This document shows, piece by piece, positions 1 to 12,078 of a stretch of DNA of 64,000 bases. Source of the DNA: Pleurotus djamor (lineage: Eukaryota; Basidiomycota; Agaricomycetes; Agaricales; Pleurotaceae); contig JAPEVF010000033.1 of assembly GCA_029747585.1 (NCBI GenBank), forward strand, positions 62,095-126,094, given 5' to 3'. How positions within the stretch are numbered: position 1 is the stretch's first letter; the number at the start of each line of letters is the position of its first letter. The translations under genes and the position numbers were made by a program. The notes below the pieces were generated by a model that was not told the DNA's origin, did not search any database, and saw nothing but the letters and a program-made list of their open reading frames with translations.

Positions 1-1961
1 TCTGAACCAAGCCCACTCAAAACAACACGCGCATGGCTCGTATATGGTTCTGGGTAGGCATTTGGCTCAAATTTTACTTGCCCTCTGCCTCGCGAAGCAA
101 AATAAAGTGCCATCGCCAGGCTCTGAAAGCACAATGTCAGTCCAACCTGCGGTTTCTGACCTTGAACTTACAAGGTCCATTACGGTGTTCGATGGATAAA
201 TCAACCCCTCCAGGAGCTGTTTGAATTCGATGGATTCCTAGTTCAGAGGTCCAGAATTAGCGATGTTCGCCTGACCTACAGCCAGATGAGGCATACCTGG
301 TATGGTACATCGACTTCTACCTTTTACTCCGCGTCATTATTTTTCAACAGACTGAATGAAATTCTGACGGCTTACAAAATTCCATTGACGTCTTGGGCAC
401 ACTCGTCTGAGCTCTTCAACTTCGCTGAGACCAGCTACCCTATCGGGCACCATATACATGGACCTCTGTGAGTCCGCGGTTGTTGGCCTCCCTGCTTCAT
501 TCTTCAACTTCCACGGGTTTTCGAAGGCGACGTTCAGCAAATCTATCGGTTCTTCAATGGGTATGTATCTATCGTCATCGTTTAAGCTCGTGTAATGCGA
601 GATGTAGCCACAGACAGACCTATGAGCCAAAGCTGCTATGATCGCACAATCTATACCACCACTGAACAGAATGGCTACACGCGCCGTCCGACCAATTCTA
701 TGGTGCATCAGCAGATGAAATGGGGTTTGCCTGTCCAAACACTCACGTCGACGGATGATCTACATATGGAATATCTCTGACTCGGAGCCCAGTGCTATGC
801 CCTAACTGAGCGAGCAACTCGCTGATAGCATCAGAAAGATACTCAGGAATTGCGTCGGAGAGATCTGGTGCGGCGTAGTCTGGTGGAGGCAACGTCTGAT
901 TTACTCGATGAGGCTTAGTCTGCAACGATGTTAACGTCGGTCATGCATATCTTGTAACGTGCACATACGAATGGCGAGTGTTCAACTAGCTGAACGATCC
1001 GGGACAATGCGTGCAGCGATGACTCGAAGGCGGTGTGCATCTAGATATCATCTCGGCCAGCAGAAACGGGTTATCCGAAGATCAACGTACAGATTGTCCG
1101 TTTTCAAGGCTAGAAATGTCTAGTCTGTAGACGTACTCCGTTGACAGATCTTCAAAATCATAAGAATGGGATGCACCAAAACTCGACGATGCAAGGAGAA
1201 AGTATGGAGCTGATTGAGTTGGCCGATGGATTAACAGAGACCGACGACCAAGTGGATCTCTCCCAAAGTATAGTTGACGCGATCCCATCTACTAGACAAG
1301 AGGAGGTCACTAGGCGTGAGATCCCAATAGATGAACCGTCCTTACGTCGAAAAATACGAAGGCATAGCTGAAAGTAAGGTTTATAACGTTATTGACTGCG
1401 ACGTGGATAAGAAAACTCACGGTCCCTCGATGCGTCCTAATGTTCCAATTAATCCTTCGTCGCCTCGCCTTTTGCAAAGGTGATCGAAGAGCACTTGTCC
1501 ATCGTTTTCATCGGGCGATATCTGAAAGACTACGCCTCAGACAACCTAATCAGTATCCAATGACGTCCAAGTCGCATACGTCTAGTCCATCGAAAATCTG
1601 AATGTGGTGTATGGATATTCAAGTTCATAACAGAGTCAAAGAGCGAATTACCTCCCCATTCCAGCATAAGATGTGGTTCTCCGATTGATGAGGTTGGACT
1701 ACGGGGTGGGTACCTCGGAGTTTCAGCTCGGAGGAAAAGAAATCAAGTCTGAGGGATCCGTTGGTGTCTATCGCTGAATCGACTGCAATGGTGCGCTGTG
1801 CATCCGGCCCTTGACGTCGATAGATTTCAATCAGTAAAAAAAGGGCTCCGAAATTTTATGTAGTAGTTACCGCGTTGAGCGTTGACCTCCCTCAATTTCG
1901 CATGGACGGATTCGTCGAGAGGGACATCCTTCAAGCTTACACTGAAGAAAATTCCGCACAT
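1..1961 (-). CDS. ASNSD1: Asparagine synthetase domain-containing protein 1 homologue, C-terminus cut by window edge
   Basis: A class II glutamine amidotransferase fused to an asparagine-synthetase-like PP-loop domain. The start at 1961 is chosen because the next residues are C-G-I-F, placing Cys2 where the N-terminal nucleophile of Ntn amidotransferases must be; an in-frame ATG 20 codons upstream would bury it. The segment with FGRDPLGRRSLL (about 1,220-1,270) closes the amidotransferase half. The ATP-binding loop LFSGGID follows at about 660-680. Near the window edge, reading through two short introns, come YPSNTVMDL, LYFASRGRGQV and VVLSGLGSD, which match the ASNSD1 branch and not true asparagine synthetase. 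The ORF runs off the left edge before the end of the domain. Whether ASNSD1 proteins make asparagine is unclear in the family. Introns are short and frequent, and several exons between 900 and 1,800 are only roughly placed. The neighbour on the right is GND1 on the same strand, 173 bp away. Confidence 0.88.
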
Positions 1962-2134
1962 CGAGGAGGCGGAGAGCAAAAGGGACGTTGATAGGAGCAC
2001 CTGCAGTATTTCAGAAGACACACGCAGAAGAAATGGGCGACGAATTTCATTTATTCATGACATCAATGCATTAATTTTGCTCTTTACAATGTTACATCTA
2101 TGATCCAACTTCCAGTTCCTTGTTCAAACACAGT

Positions 2135-4139
2135 TTAGGCGATGTAGGTTGATGCGGACACATTGCCTCCACGACCAGTCCAGTTGACGTCTAGGGATAG
2201 ATGNTAAGGATCAATGATAACAATGATAACATGTGAAGAAGAAAAGATACTTACGGATGTCCTGTCCGGGCTGGAATTTCTCGTTCTCCTTCCCGGGAAG
2301 GACACGGAATGTGTGGGCACCGAAGTAGTCACGCTAAGAAGGGTTGAGATAAGGGAAAGATGGGCTATCAGGATGTGGGCTAACCTGAGCCTGGAGCAAG
2401 TTGGCAGGAACGATCTCGCTGCGATANCCGTCGAAGAAGGCCAGAGCAGTACTGAAGGCAGGGGTGGGGATGCCCCACAAGACCGCCTGAGCGATGACAC
2501 GTCGCCAACCGGGTTGAGCTTTGTGCACGGCTGCGAAGAGGGTCAACTTCTTGATCGATGAGCAGACGTCATTAGACATACCCTTGTTGAAGAAGTCATC
2601 GAAGAGAAGTGACTCAAGATCAGGCTTCTTTCGGTAAGCAGCGGTGATGTCACCCAAGAAGACACTCTATTCTATGGTATTAGGCACGATGCTTTGTCAA
2701 TGTCGATGAAAGCTAGACTTGCCTTGATAATACANCCGCCTCGCCACATGCTGGCAATACCAGCATAGTTCAATTCCCAATTGAGCTGCAAAAATATAGC
2801 GATCAGATAATCTCGAAAGGATTAAGATAGAACGGACCTCTTTGGCAGTCTCTCTCATGAGCATGAAACCTTGAGTGTAAGAGATGATTTTAGAGGCATA
2901 AAGAGCTTGTTCGAGATCGTCGATGAAAAGTTGCTTATCGCCGCGGAAGGGTTCCTTTTGTGGGCCAGCGATGGATTTGCTGGCACGAACACGCTCATCC
3001 TTGATTGCTGAAAGGCATCGGGCGAAGACAGCTTCACCGATGAGAGTGACTAGCACAAAAAAGTCAGTGACCTTTCGAAAAGCGACGTGTTTTGACTTAC
3101 CCGGTGTGCCGGCGTCCAAGGCGGCAATGGCAGTCCATTTACCGGTACCTTTCTGTCCAGCCTTGTCAAGAATTTTAGTGACAACTGGCTCGCCGTCGTC
3201 GTCATTGAACTTGAGAATGTTGGCGGTGATTTCGATCAAGAAGGAATCAAGAACTCCTTTGTTCCATTTCGTGAAGATGTCAGCGATTTCAGCTTCGGCT
3301 AGTCCCAAGCCACGCTTCAGGATGTCATAGGCTTCGGCGATCAGTTGCATATCTCCGTATTCAATACCTGGTCATGACAAGTTATGGGCTCATCCGGTGG
3401 NGGCAATCTAAACACCTACCGTTGTGTACCATCTTGACGTAGTGGCCTGAACCACTCGGACCCACCCAGTCGCAGCAGGGCTCACCGTACGCCTGAGCAG
3501 CAGTCTTCTGGAAGATGTCCTTGATGTGAGGCCACGCAGCGGTTGATCCACCTGGCATGAGGGAAGGACCGAAGCGGGCACCTTCTTCACCACCAGAAAC
3601 ACCAGAGCCAACAAAAAGAAGNCCTTTGGCCTCCAATTCCTTGGTGCGACGAATTGAGTCGGGGTAATGTGAGTTTCCTCCGTCGATGATGATATCTCCG
3701 GCCTCGAGATGAGGGACTAGTTGGGCGATAAAGTCGTCGACAGCCGAACCGGCCTTTACAAGGAGGATAATCTTTCGTGGCGTCTTCAACTTGGAGACAA
3801 GCTCCTCGATCGAATGGGCGCCCAAGATGTTAGTGCCTATGTTGAGGGTCAGTAATAGGTACCACGGCGCGTCGGGACCTTACCTTTGGCTTCATTGGCC
3901 AGGAAGGCATCGACCTTGGAGGTGGTACGGTTGTAGGCCACAACAGTGAACCCCTTGTCGTTCATGTTGAGGATCAAATTTTGACCCTTGTCGCCAATCT
4001 TAGTGAAGCAAAGCGAGCCGCCCGAGAGCAGAACCTACCATNACGGCCAGGCCAATCAGACCGATATCACCACTGCCAGAGAGATGTCTCAGTGATCATA
4101 GATACAATGGTGAGCGAGGTTCGACACTTACGTAGCCAT
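2135..4139 (-). CDS. GND1: 6-phosphogluconate dehydrogenase, decarboxylating
   Basis: Oxidative decarboxylation of 6-phosphogluconate to ribulose 5-phosphate with NADP+, in the cytosolic pentose phosphate pathway. The first exon is tiny (MAT, ending in a split codon at about 4132), followed by a short exon encoding [12 protein letters not shown] and then [12 protein letters not shown], which together form the NADP-binding Rossmann start. [13 protein letters not shown] (about 3,660-3,700) and [21 protein letters not shown] (about 3,540-3,610) are characteristic. The family signature with AGQKGTGKW lies at about 3,140-3,170. The C-terminal part [10 protein letters not shown] and the TGRGG tail end at 2135. 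At least six introns are inferred from GT-AG junctions at homologous positions. Single N bases affect a few codons only. It is divergent from the OSBP gene, with 468 bp between starts. Confidence 0.95.
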
Positions 4140-4607
4140 TGTTCAAGATGTGAGAGATGCAGGAAGATGTGGGAGTAGATGGAGGTTGAGGACAAGGAGT
4201 TAAAGAGGAGCTGTGGTCGAGTCCGAGCTCTATGTAGGAGCTGACTGATGTGATGAGATTAGTGAGCGGACCGGGAGATAACGTTGATCGTGGGATTCCT
4301 TTGCTGTCGGCATCCCCTCATCGATGTCCGGTGCTCGTTGTGGGTTTTTTGTATCCATCCCGAATCCGTTCTGGTACTGGAAATCCCTTGAACTTGAGAA
4401 CGAGGGCAAGAAAAGCCGATCCATCATAGCACGAGCAGCACTGTCACTTAGCCGATGCAATAAACGTANTTTAATTTCCCTTTGTTCCCACGCACTCTGC
4501 TAAGTCTACAACTGCCGCCACTCACCGCCACCGTAGCAAGCCATAACCAGACAACACCACTCCTCTAACGTATACGCCCACCAGTACGCCATTCATACTT
4601 ATTGAGG
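4140..4607. other. Intergenic, shared divergent promoter region
   Basis: 468 bp between the starts of GND1 (-) and the OSBP-family gene (+). An open frame of 76 codons on the minus strand (4230-4460) has no recognisable similarity and is not called. I see no clear TATA element, RNA gene or repeat. Confidence 0.5.
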
Positions 4608-7257
4608 ATGAGAGCATCGATTTCCGCTGCAAATTCGGTCGTCGACGCGTCCACAGCTGTCGCGCAGCCCAGAATATCAACATCAATGAATGCGCCAGGG
4701 GTCCAAGTCCTCCATGAAGGATGGGTCCTCAAAAAGCGCAGAAAGAAGATGCAAGGTGTGTATGGGAACTCTTTCGCGTCACATCCTTGAACGCAAACAC
4801 AGATGATGACAGGCTTCGCTCGACGCTACTTCACTTTATACCACACCGGAGTGCTTTCGTATGCGTTCGAACCTGGACAGCCCGTTCGCGACAAAGTATC
4901 TCTGTGCCATGCAGCAATATCCACGGCACCAGGTCGTAAAGATATCCATATAGATGCCAACAACGCAACGTTTCACATCAAGTGTTTAAGTACCGATGAT
5001 TTCGAGCGTTGGATGGCTGCCCTCAGGTCCTGGTCCTGGTCTTGAAATGGGACAGCGACTAACTTTCGATCGCTAGGAAGTTCATGCCCCCTCAGACGCC
5101 TGACCTCCAGAGATCGGTAAGCTTCAAGCATTCACGACAGGGGAGTCTTGGCTACACACGCCCCTCAGTCGTCCTAGAAGAAATGGGCACAGTGCGTTCC
5201 TTGTGGCAATAATAATTGTCAAAAGTCCAATGACACCGATTATAGAGCATCGCAGAATTGAATGACGCGGTAGAAGCGCTAGTAAATGAAGTCACCCAAG
5301 TGAAGAATACTGGCTCCCATAAACACAAGCACGACGTCTTTGGTCTATTCAAGAAGAGTATGGACTTATGACATTTGGCGTATCGTCTATCAGAAGTTGA
5401 CTAATGGTACAATATTTCCACAGGTCCTCATAATAATCCATCTACGCATGAAGCTATTCCCTCTTCAGAACCACAAAGCGGAAATCTCCATCAACTTCAC
5501 CAACGAGTCGAAGAGGCCTTGGATACTCTCAAGATTCATTATGCACTTCTACTCAAATCTGCTAATCATCATCCTCACATACCTGCCTTTGATCAAATGT
5601 CCTCCGGTATGCCTTCTCCCCTTCCTACTACAACAGAGGAAGATGAGGATCACCCGGTTAAACGACCCATGAGCCGCGCCTCCATCTTGACGGGTAGAGC
5701 GCTAAAGCGATCATCCGCGGGCACGAGCATCAGCGACAGCGAGTGGTTCGACGCGCCGGAGGATGGACCGGAGGAGTTCGTCCTTGACGTCCAGACCATG
5801 GATGGGAGCGAGCCACCCAGCCGCATACTCACGAGTACTAGCTGTAGTAGCCTCAGCGACGGTCACAGCTCGTCGGGGGACACAGATATTGAGGAGCCTG
5901 AGACCCCAGTCCAAAACAACACCCAAGCTAGTGGTCTGACNGTTGTTCGGCGCACGACGCTACCGTCCCCTGTTGCTGGTGATGAGGGAAGCCTCTTCGC
6001 AGTGCTGAAGAAGAACGTTGGAAAAGTATGTATCTTTTATCCCTTTTCCTGCCCATTCCTCACGGCCACTATAAGGATCTCTCGTCTATCACGATGCCCG
6101 TGACATTCAATGAACCCCTCACGCTCTTACAAAGAACGGCCGAAGAACTCGAGTATTTCGATCTGCTGAATCAGGCAGCGAGCAGCTCCGATCCCTACGA
6201 ACGTCTTTGCTTTGTGGCCGCTTTTGCCGTCTCTAGTTATGCACATACCCGACACCGAAGTGGCCGCAAAGGCTTGTGAGGCATCCCTATCCCCGTATTT
6301 GCCCATTGAACTCACGCCCAATAGTAATCCGATGTTGGCTGAGACCTTCGAGGATGTCCGACTCAAATTTATCGCGGAGAAAGTCCGACATCAACCATTT
6401 GTGATGGCTTATCATGCTGAGGGCGACGGATGGGAACTTAACGCAACATCNTCTGGTAAAACCAAGTTCTGGGGTTCGTAATTTCCGTTTCTGTAGCACA
6501 GTCTCCGATTATCGCCCGATATGCTTACTTTGAGCCGCTTAGGCAAAAGTCTGGAGATTATCCCTCTTGGCACTACGCGCCTTACGATAGGGAGCGATCA
6601 TTATGTTTGGTAGGTTGATCTGGCTCTTGTCTGATAGATCGTCTTGAACACACTCTTCACAGGAAGAAACCTTCCTCGTTCTTACGAAATATGATGGTAG
6701 GCACGAAGTATCTTGAGCACTGTGGCCAGATGACCATCGAGAATACTACGACTGGAGCCCGTGCCGCCCTCGACTTTAAACAGAGCGGNTATTGGGGAGC
6801 TACTAACTTGGTATCCGGGACAATAACCTCACCCGATGGTGACATTGTTTCTCGTCTAGACGGCAAATGGGATGACCAGCTCGCCCAGACGGTCGACTCA
6901 GAACATTTCCGAGTTCTTTGGCGAGTGGCGCCATATCCGAAGAATATCCACGAGTACTACGGCTTTACTTCCTTCGGCATAACGTTGAACGAGATAACCA
7001 GCGATATCGAGACCAAACTTCCGCCCACGGACTCACGATTCAGACCTGACGTCAGAGCCCTGGAGGAAGGCAATATCGACATGGCTGAGGAGCTGAAGTT
7101 AAGGGTTGAGGAAATACAAAGAGAGCGACGGAGGCTTGGAGCGGATCGACAACCGAGGTGGTTCAAGGAATCGGGAGANGAATGGATCTACACCGGTGGA
7201 TATTGGGAAGCGCGTGCTAATGGATGGAAAGGATCTAATGTTGAGCCTCTTTGGTGA
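4608..7257 (+). CDS. Oxysterol-binding-protein family lipid-transfer protein (PH + FFAT + ORD)
   Basis: Likely moves or senses sterol/PI4P at membrane contact sites. The start is the ATG at 4608; the codon two triplets upstream is TTG. Domain order: an N-terminal PH domain begins HEGWVLKKRRKKMQG, continues FARRYFTLYHTGVLSY after an intron at about 4755-4805, and ends with FERWMAALR at about 5,030. A disordered Ser/acidic linker follows. An FFAT-like motif EWFDAPE at 5741-5761 sits behind an SDS acidic lead-in and would bind ER VAP proteins. The ORD starts NEPLTLLQRTAEELEYFDLL (about 6,108-6,170) and ends near ANGWKGSNVEPLW. The ORD fingerprint reads KVRHQPF where most relatives have VSHHPP, so one of two phosphate-binding histidines is absent. 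The PH-FFAT-ORD layout without ankyrin repeats resembles yeast Osh3. Stop at 7255-7257. Confidence 0.9.
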
Positions 7258-7658
7258 CATCTTCGTTGTAATCACTTATTTATCTCTTAGGAAAGCAAGC
7301 ATAAGACTACATTGTTCAATATATATTCAACTCAATCTCTAGAGCGCGGTTACTGGAAGTCATGTGCATACTATTGTCACCGGATGCGATTCCCTCGACC
7401 TCATTAGGATATGTCGACCGACACGTAGACGAAGTCAAGCTTCTCCAAGTCTGTTGAAAGTCTTCCTTCGCGACATGTCCGCCCAGTTTATCCGTGGTGC
7501 TAGTGCTACTAGCCCAAGCTATTGTGCACGAGCAATTTGGCTTCGAATTTATCTCGGATCTAGTTGTTGAAGCGAAGCGTCGCTCTCATATAAGTGCAGA
7601 ACGCTCGATAAACGTCAGTACCATAGCCTTTCTCGAGGTCACGGTTAATTGGAGCAAC
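7258..7658. other. Intergenic between the OSBP gene and beta-glucosidase
   Basis: 401 bp holding the 3' flank of the OSBP gene and the promoter of the beta-glucosidase. Apart from the TATA-like element listed separately I see no gene or repeat. Confidence 0.5.
7589..7594 (+). promoter_or_regulatory. TATA-like element of the beta-glucosidase gene
   Basis: TATAAG lies 70 bp upstream of the beta-glucosidase ATG at 7659, a plausible core-promoter distance for a strongly inducible secreted enzyme. Called from sequence and spacing only. Confidence 0.4.
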
Positions 7659-10600
7659 ATGTTGCTTCGCTCCTCAATTCTGGCCTCCTTGGTCGCTATC
7701 GCCACTGCACAGCAACCGATTTATGCTCAGTGCGGAGGTATAGGCTGGTTAGTACTAGGCGATCCCTTGCCTTGAAGTCCCCCTCTCATGAAAATAATTG
7801 CAGGTCTGGAGGAACCACCTGTGTTTCCGGCACTGTTTGTACTCCGCTGAACGATTGTAGGTGGCGAAACATAAGTGGAAAGACAATTGTGTNACTTNGG
7901 TNNTNCGCNCCATTTAGACTACTTCCAATGCCTTCCAGGATCCGCCTCTAGCTCAAGTTCATCGAGCTCTTCCTCTNNTCCTACATCGTCCCCTCCCACC
8001 TCCTCTACATCTAGCACGCCTACATCTAGCAGTAGCTCTAGCAGTGCTCCTACTCCATCAAGTACTCTACCGGGTATGCCTCTCCCGGGTACTACATCTT
8101 TATCCTTGCCCTAAGGTGACCCGACAGCGAATCTATCCCCAGAGTGGGCCGCTGCCTACACGAAGGTCTGNCCGTTNACCTTTCTGNNAGGAATGCTCTG
8201 ATTTCTGACCCTTCATAGGCAAGAGCTACTCTCAGCCGGGCGTCCCTCCAAGACAAGATCAATCTCGGCACTGGTACGCACACACNTTTGTCCCCTATAT
8301 TACATGTAGTCACGTCCAACAGGGGTTGGCTGGGAAAATGGTGTGTCCAACATAACTCAAGAGTTCTGCANCTTACTGATACGCGTCTTAGGTAACTGTG
8401 TAGGAAATATTCCCGCTATNCCTTCTATCAANTTCCCAGGCTTGTGCCTCCANGGTATTCTTTGTGCCTCCACCAATGGNACCCCTAGCCTGACCCCTTC
8501 TTCAGACAGTCCCCTTGGTGTTCGCTTTGCTGACCTTGTTTCTGTGTTTCCCGCGTGAGTATGCTTCCTTTCGACAGTATTGACTTTTGAACATATAATN
8601 TTCCTTAGTGGCATCAATGCGGCCGCAACTTTCAACCGNACCTTGATCAGACAAAGGGCNGTGGCTTTGGGCAATGAGTTCCGTGGAAAGGGTGTCCATG
8701 TTGCCCTAGCACCAGCAATGTGAGTCCGTCCTAACACTACCCCGGCTTGCAACCATTGATGGCNCTTCCAGGAATCTAGCCCGTGCTCCTGCTGCNGGTC
8801 GTAACTGGGAAGGGTGAGTAATATATCCCCTCGATTTGGTGCCCACATTTGACCCTCTCCGCAGCTTTGGAGGCGACCCATATCTCTCCGGAGAAGGCGC
8901 ATTTGAAACTGTGACCGGTATACAATCGGTCGGTGTTCAAGGTGCCCTACAGCGCTTCCCAATGCNTCATCATGTTGACCTTGTCCTCTACAGCATGCGC
9001 GAAGCACTTGATTAACAACGAACAAGAACATTTCAGAGAGACNAGTTCTTCAAATGTCGATGATNGGTGCGTACATCGCAATTATCTNTACTATCGTGGA
9101 CNGTCTGACGTGACGTAGGACTGTGAGTAAATNTAAAATNNCANTCCGCCAACAAAGCTTAATGTTCCAATAGCAACACGAGCTGTATGCCCTTCCCGTG
9201 AGCTAAATTTNTCTGTCNTCTTGATCNTNGGTCNCATTCACCTTNGAAATTAGTTCCTTCGAAGCATCCAGGCCGGCGTCGCATCTATCATGTGCAGTTA
9301 TAGTCCGTTTTCTACGNTTTCTTTGTTTTCTTTCTCTGTTAACCATNACATTACACTTCCCCCTCAGATCAAAGTGAGNNATTTATCTACCACGNACTTG
9401 ATTCCNCTCTGATGTTGCTTCAGTCAATGGGACATTCGCCTGTGAGAATGATCAGGTCCTCCATGGCTTGATCAAAGGNGAGTTCGGCTTTGCNGGATGT
9501 GAGTCAGATTNGATGCTGCCTCCCTTCGAAATAGCTCGAAGNATCTTTTAGACATAACTTCGGGTAAGAATCCCTTCCAANNTTNTCATCNAAATATTGA
9601 CGACANNTCACNATCAAANAGACTGGTGGGCCACCCATTCCACTGCCCCNGCTGTGAANCATGGTCTCGACGTCAGTCACTCTTCNACGAAGTCNCCTTG
9701 TTCCCTTAACGTCTTATTGTAGATGACCATGCCCGGTGATATTTCCCTGGGCTCCGGGACCACGTAAGCTTCTTTCATTGATAATGCATCACAGCACTGA
9801 TGACGCCTGCATACTCAGATACTTTGGCCAAACACTCGTCAGTGCTGTCCAATCAGGAAGCGTCGCTCAAGCCCGTATTGATGTAAGAAGTTGCCGATAT
9901 TCATCCTGATTCAGATTTCGCTGACAGAAACGGTATTAGGACCTAGCGACCCGTATCCTCGCTGCTTGGTAGNACGATNGACTTCGTTCTCCTTATCCAC
10001 ATGCTGACATGACTTCCCTTCCCAATAGGTATCTTCTCGGACAAGACTCCGGGTTCCCTGCTGTCAACTTCAACAGTTGGAACGTCAATGGCCCAGGTTC
10101 TCAGCATGTCAACGTCCAAGGCAATCATAAAGAGTAATATGTTCCCTCCTATGAGCACATAACGAAGTAAGATGAACATTGCTTGTCCTTATAGCATCAT
10201 TCGCACGATTGGTGCTGCTTCGACTGTCCTGCTCAAGAACACGAACAATGCTCTCCCCCTCAATAAGCCTAGGACCATAGCGGTCATTGGAGAAGGCGCT
10301 GGTATGTGCTCGCCCAGCAATTCACTGTACCGAAACTCACCCAGCTTGTGTAGGACCAAGCTCGCGAGGACCCAACGGCTACTCTGATCGTGGCGGTCTC
10401 GATGGAGTACTAGGCCAAGGTGAGCATCTATTGAAACGACTTAGTATGCATTAACACCCTGGTCAATTATCTTTCTTAGGTTGGGGAAGTGGTACCGCAG
10501 ACTACCCGTATCTGATCACGGTAAGAAAGACNCATACTCAAGAAAGTGTTGTCTTGTTCTCATCAAGTGNCAGCCCCAATCCGCAATTACGAGCAGGGCT

Positions 10601-11863
10601 ACTGTGGATGGAACCACGGTCACTTCCTCTCTTAGTAACACAGACCTTAATGGCGCTGCGAACGCTGCCTCCGGGAAGGATGTTGCCCTCGTATTCATCG
10701 CGGCCAACAGTGGTGAGGGTTACTTAACCGTCGAAAACAACATGGGAGATCGGAATGACCTCCAGGCATGGCACGGCGGAGTATGTCTTTNTCGTCACTC
10801 TCCTCCTTGAAGTCCAAANTTATGACGCTCATCAGGACGCACTCGTGGCGAGAGTTGCAAGTACCAACGCCAACACAATTGTCGTGGTAAACAGTGTTGG
10901 CCCGATTATTATGGAAGCTTGGATCAACCACCCCAACGGTAAGCTTCATTTACACATTCACTGGGAATCACGCCTTCTGAAACGCTCCTTGAACAAAAGT
11001 TACCGCCGTTGTAAGCATNTTTCTCTCCCTCTTTCCGAAAAAATCTCAAGTATCATAGGTATGGAGCGGNTTACCAGGCCAAGAGGCAGGTAACTCCGTG
11101 ACAGACATATTATACGGTGCCTATAACCCCAGGTGGGTCCTTGNTTATTTTGCTCACTGCGCTTCGTGGATTTAAAATGCGTCCAGCGGTCGTCTACCCT
11201 ACACGATCGGCAAGAGCATCAATGACTACTCCGCCAAAGTGATTTACAACGCCAATGGGGCAATCACACCCGTTCCCTACACTGAAGGGCTCTTCATCGA
11301 CTATCGCCACTTTGACCAAGCGAACATCGCTCCACGCTTTGAATTCGGCTTCGGTCTCTCGTATACTACCTTCACTTATAGCAGTTTGTCAGTTACAGGC
11401 TCTGTGGGTACTGGAACGGCACCTACAGGCCCAGGCTCGTCCCTAGACCCCTGGTAAGTCTTTTCGTACCATGTTTGCTAGATGACCTCANCTTCTACGT
11501 ATCATAGGCTTCATGAGAAAGTGATTAGTGTATCGTTCTCAATCACTAATAGCGGTTCGGTGGCCGGCCATGAAGTAGGTCTCTCGTTTCATGAAGTCGC
11601 CAATCTATCTTAAGTGCTTTTCTAAGATCCCACAATTGTACATCACACTCCCTGCCTCTGCTCAATCGGCGCCAAAGAGCCTCAAAGGATTCGATAGCGT
11701 ATTTATCGCGCCAGGGCAAAGCAAAACGGTGACATTGCAGTTATCTAGATTCGACCTCTCGATCTGGAATACCGCAGCTCAACGTTGGCAAATCCCAGCT
11801 GGGACCATTGGGGTGTCAATTGGCGCAAGNAGTCGGGATATCCGACTCACTGGTACTATATAG
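7659..11863 (+). CDS. Secreted GH3 beta-glucosidase with N-terminal CBM1
   Basis: Releases glucose from cellobiose and short beta-glucans outside the cell. The ATG at 7659 starts a signal peptide, MLLRSSILASLVAIATA. A CBM1 follows directly: QPIYAQCGGIGW, then after an intron in the Trp codon SGGTTCVSGTVCTPLND, then YYFQCLPG. Its four cysteines and aromatic residues are all present. A Ser/Thr/Pro linker (about 7,945-8,105) joins it to the GH3 barrel, which shows FPAGINAAATFNR, GVHVALAPAMN, GRNWEGFGGDPYLSGEG and CAKHLINNEQEHFRE. The expected nucleophile is the Asp codon at 9621-9623 in DWWATHS. The alpha/beta sandwich has VLLKNTNNALPL, and the C-terminus is a fibronectin-III-like domain (KGFDSVFIAPGQS). 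There are more than fifteen introns. Many N calls between 7,890 and 9,660 blur junctions but I see no reason to call it a pseudogene. CBM1-GH3 enzymes are known from wood-decay basidiomycetes. Confidence 0.92.
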
Positions 11864-12078
11864 ATTGTATCATAAGAATTATATGTATTATCAATTCTCG
11901 TACCGGTACCAAAACCCAACTTGGAAGTAGGCTGAATAACACGCTGCAAACCTGTCGTCGATGATTGGTGGTGTTCGATCGCTCCCCAATATGGCAATGC
12001 AAGCATGAAGTCAAACATATTTCGGCCGAAATTAAAATTAAACCAAAATTCTTCTCTGCTACCACCAACGTCGCTTCG

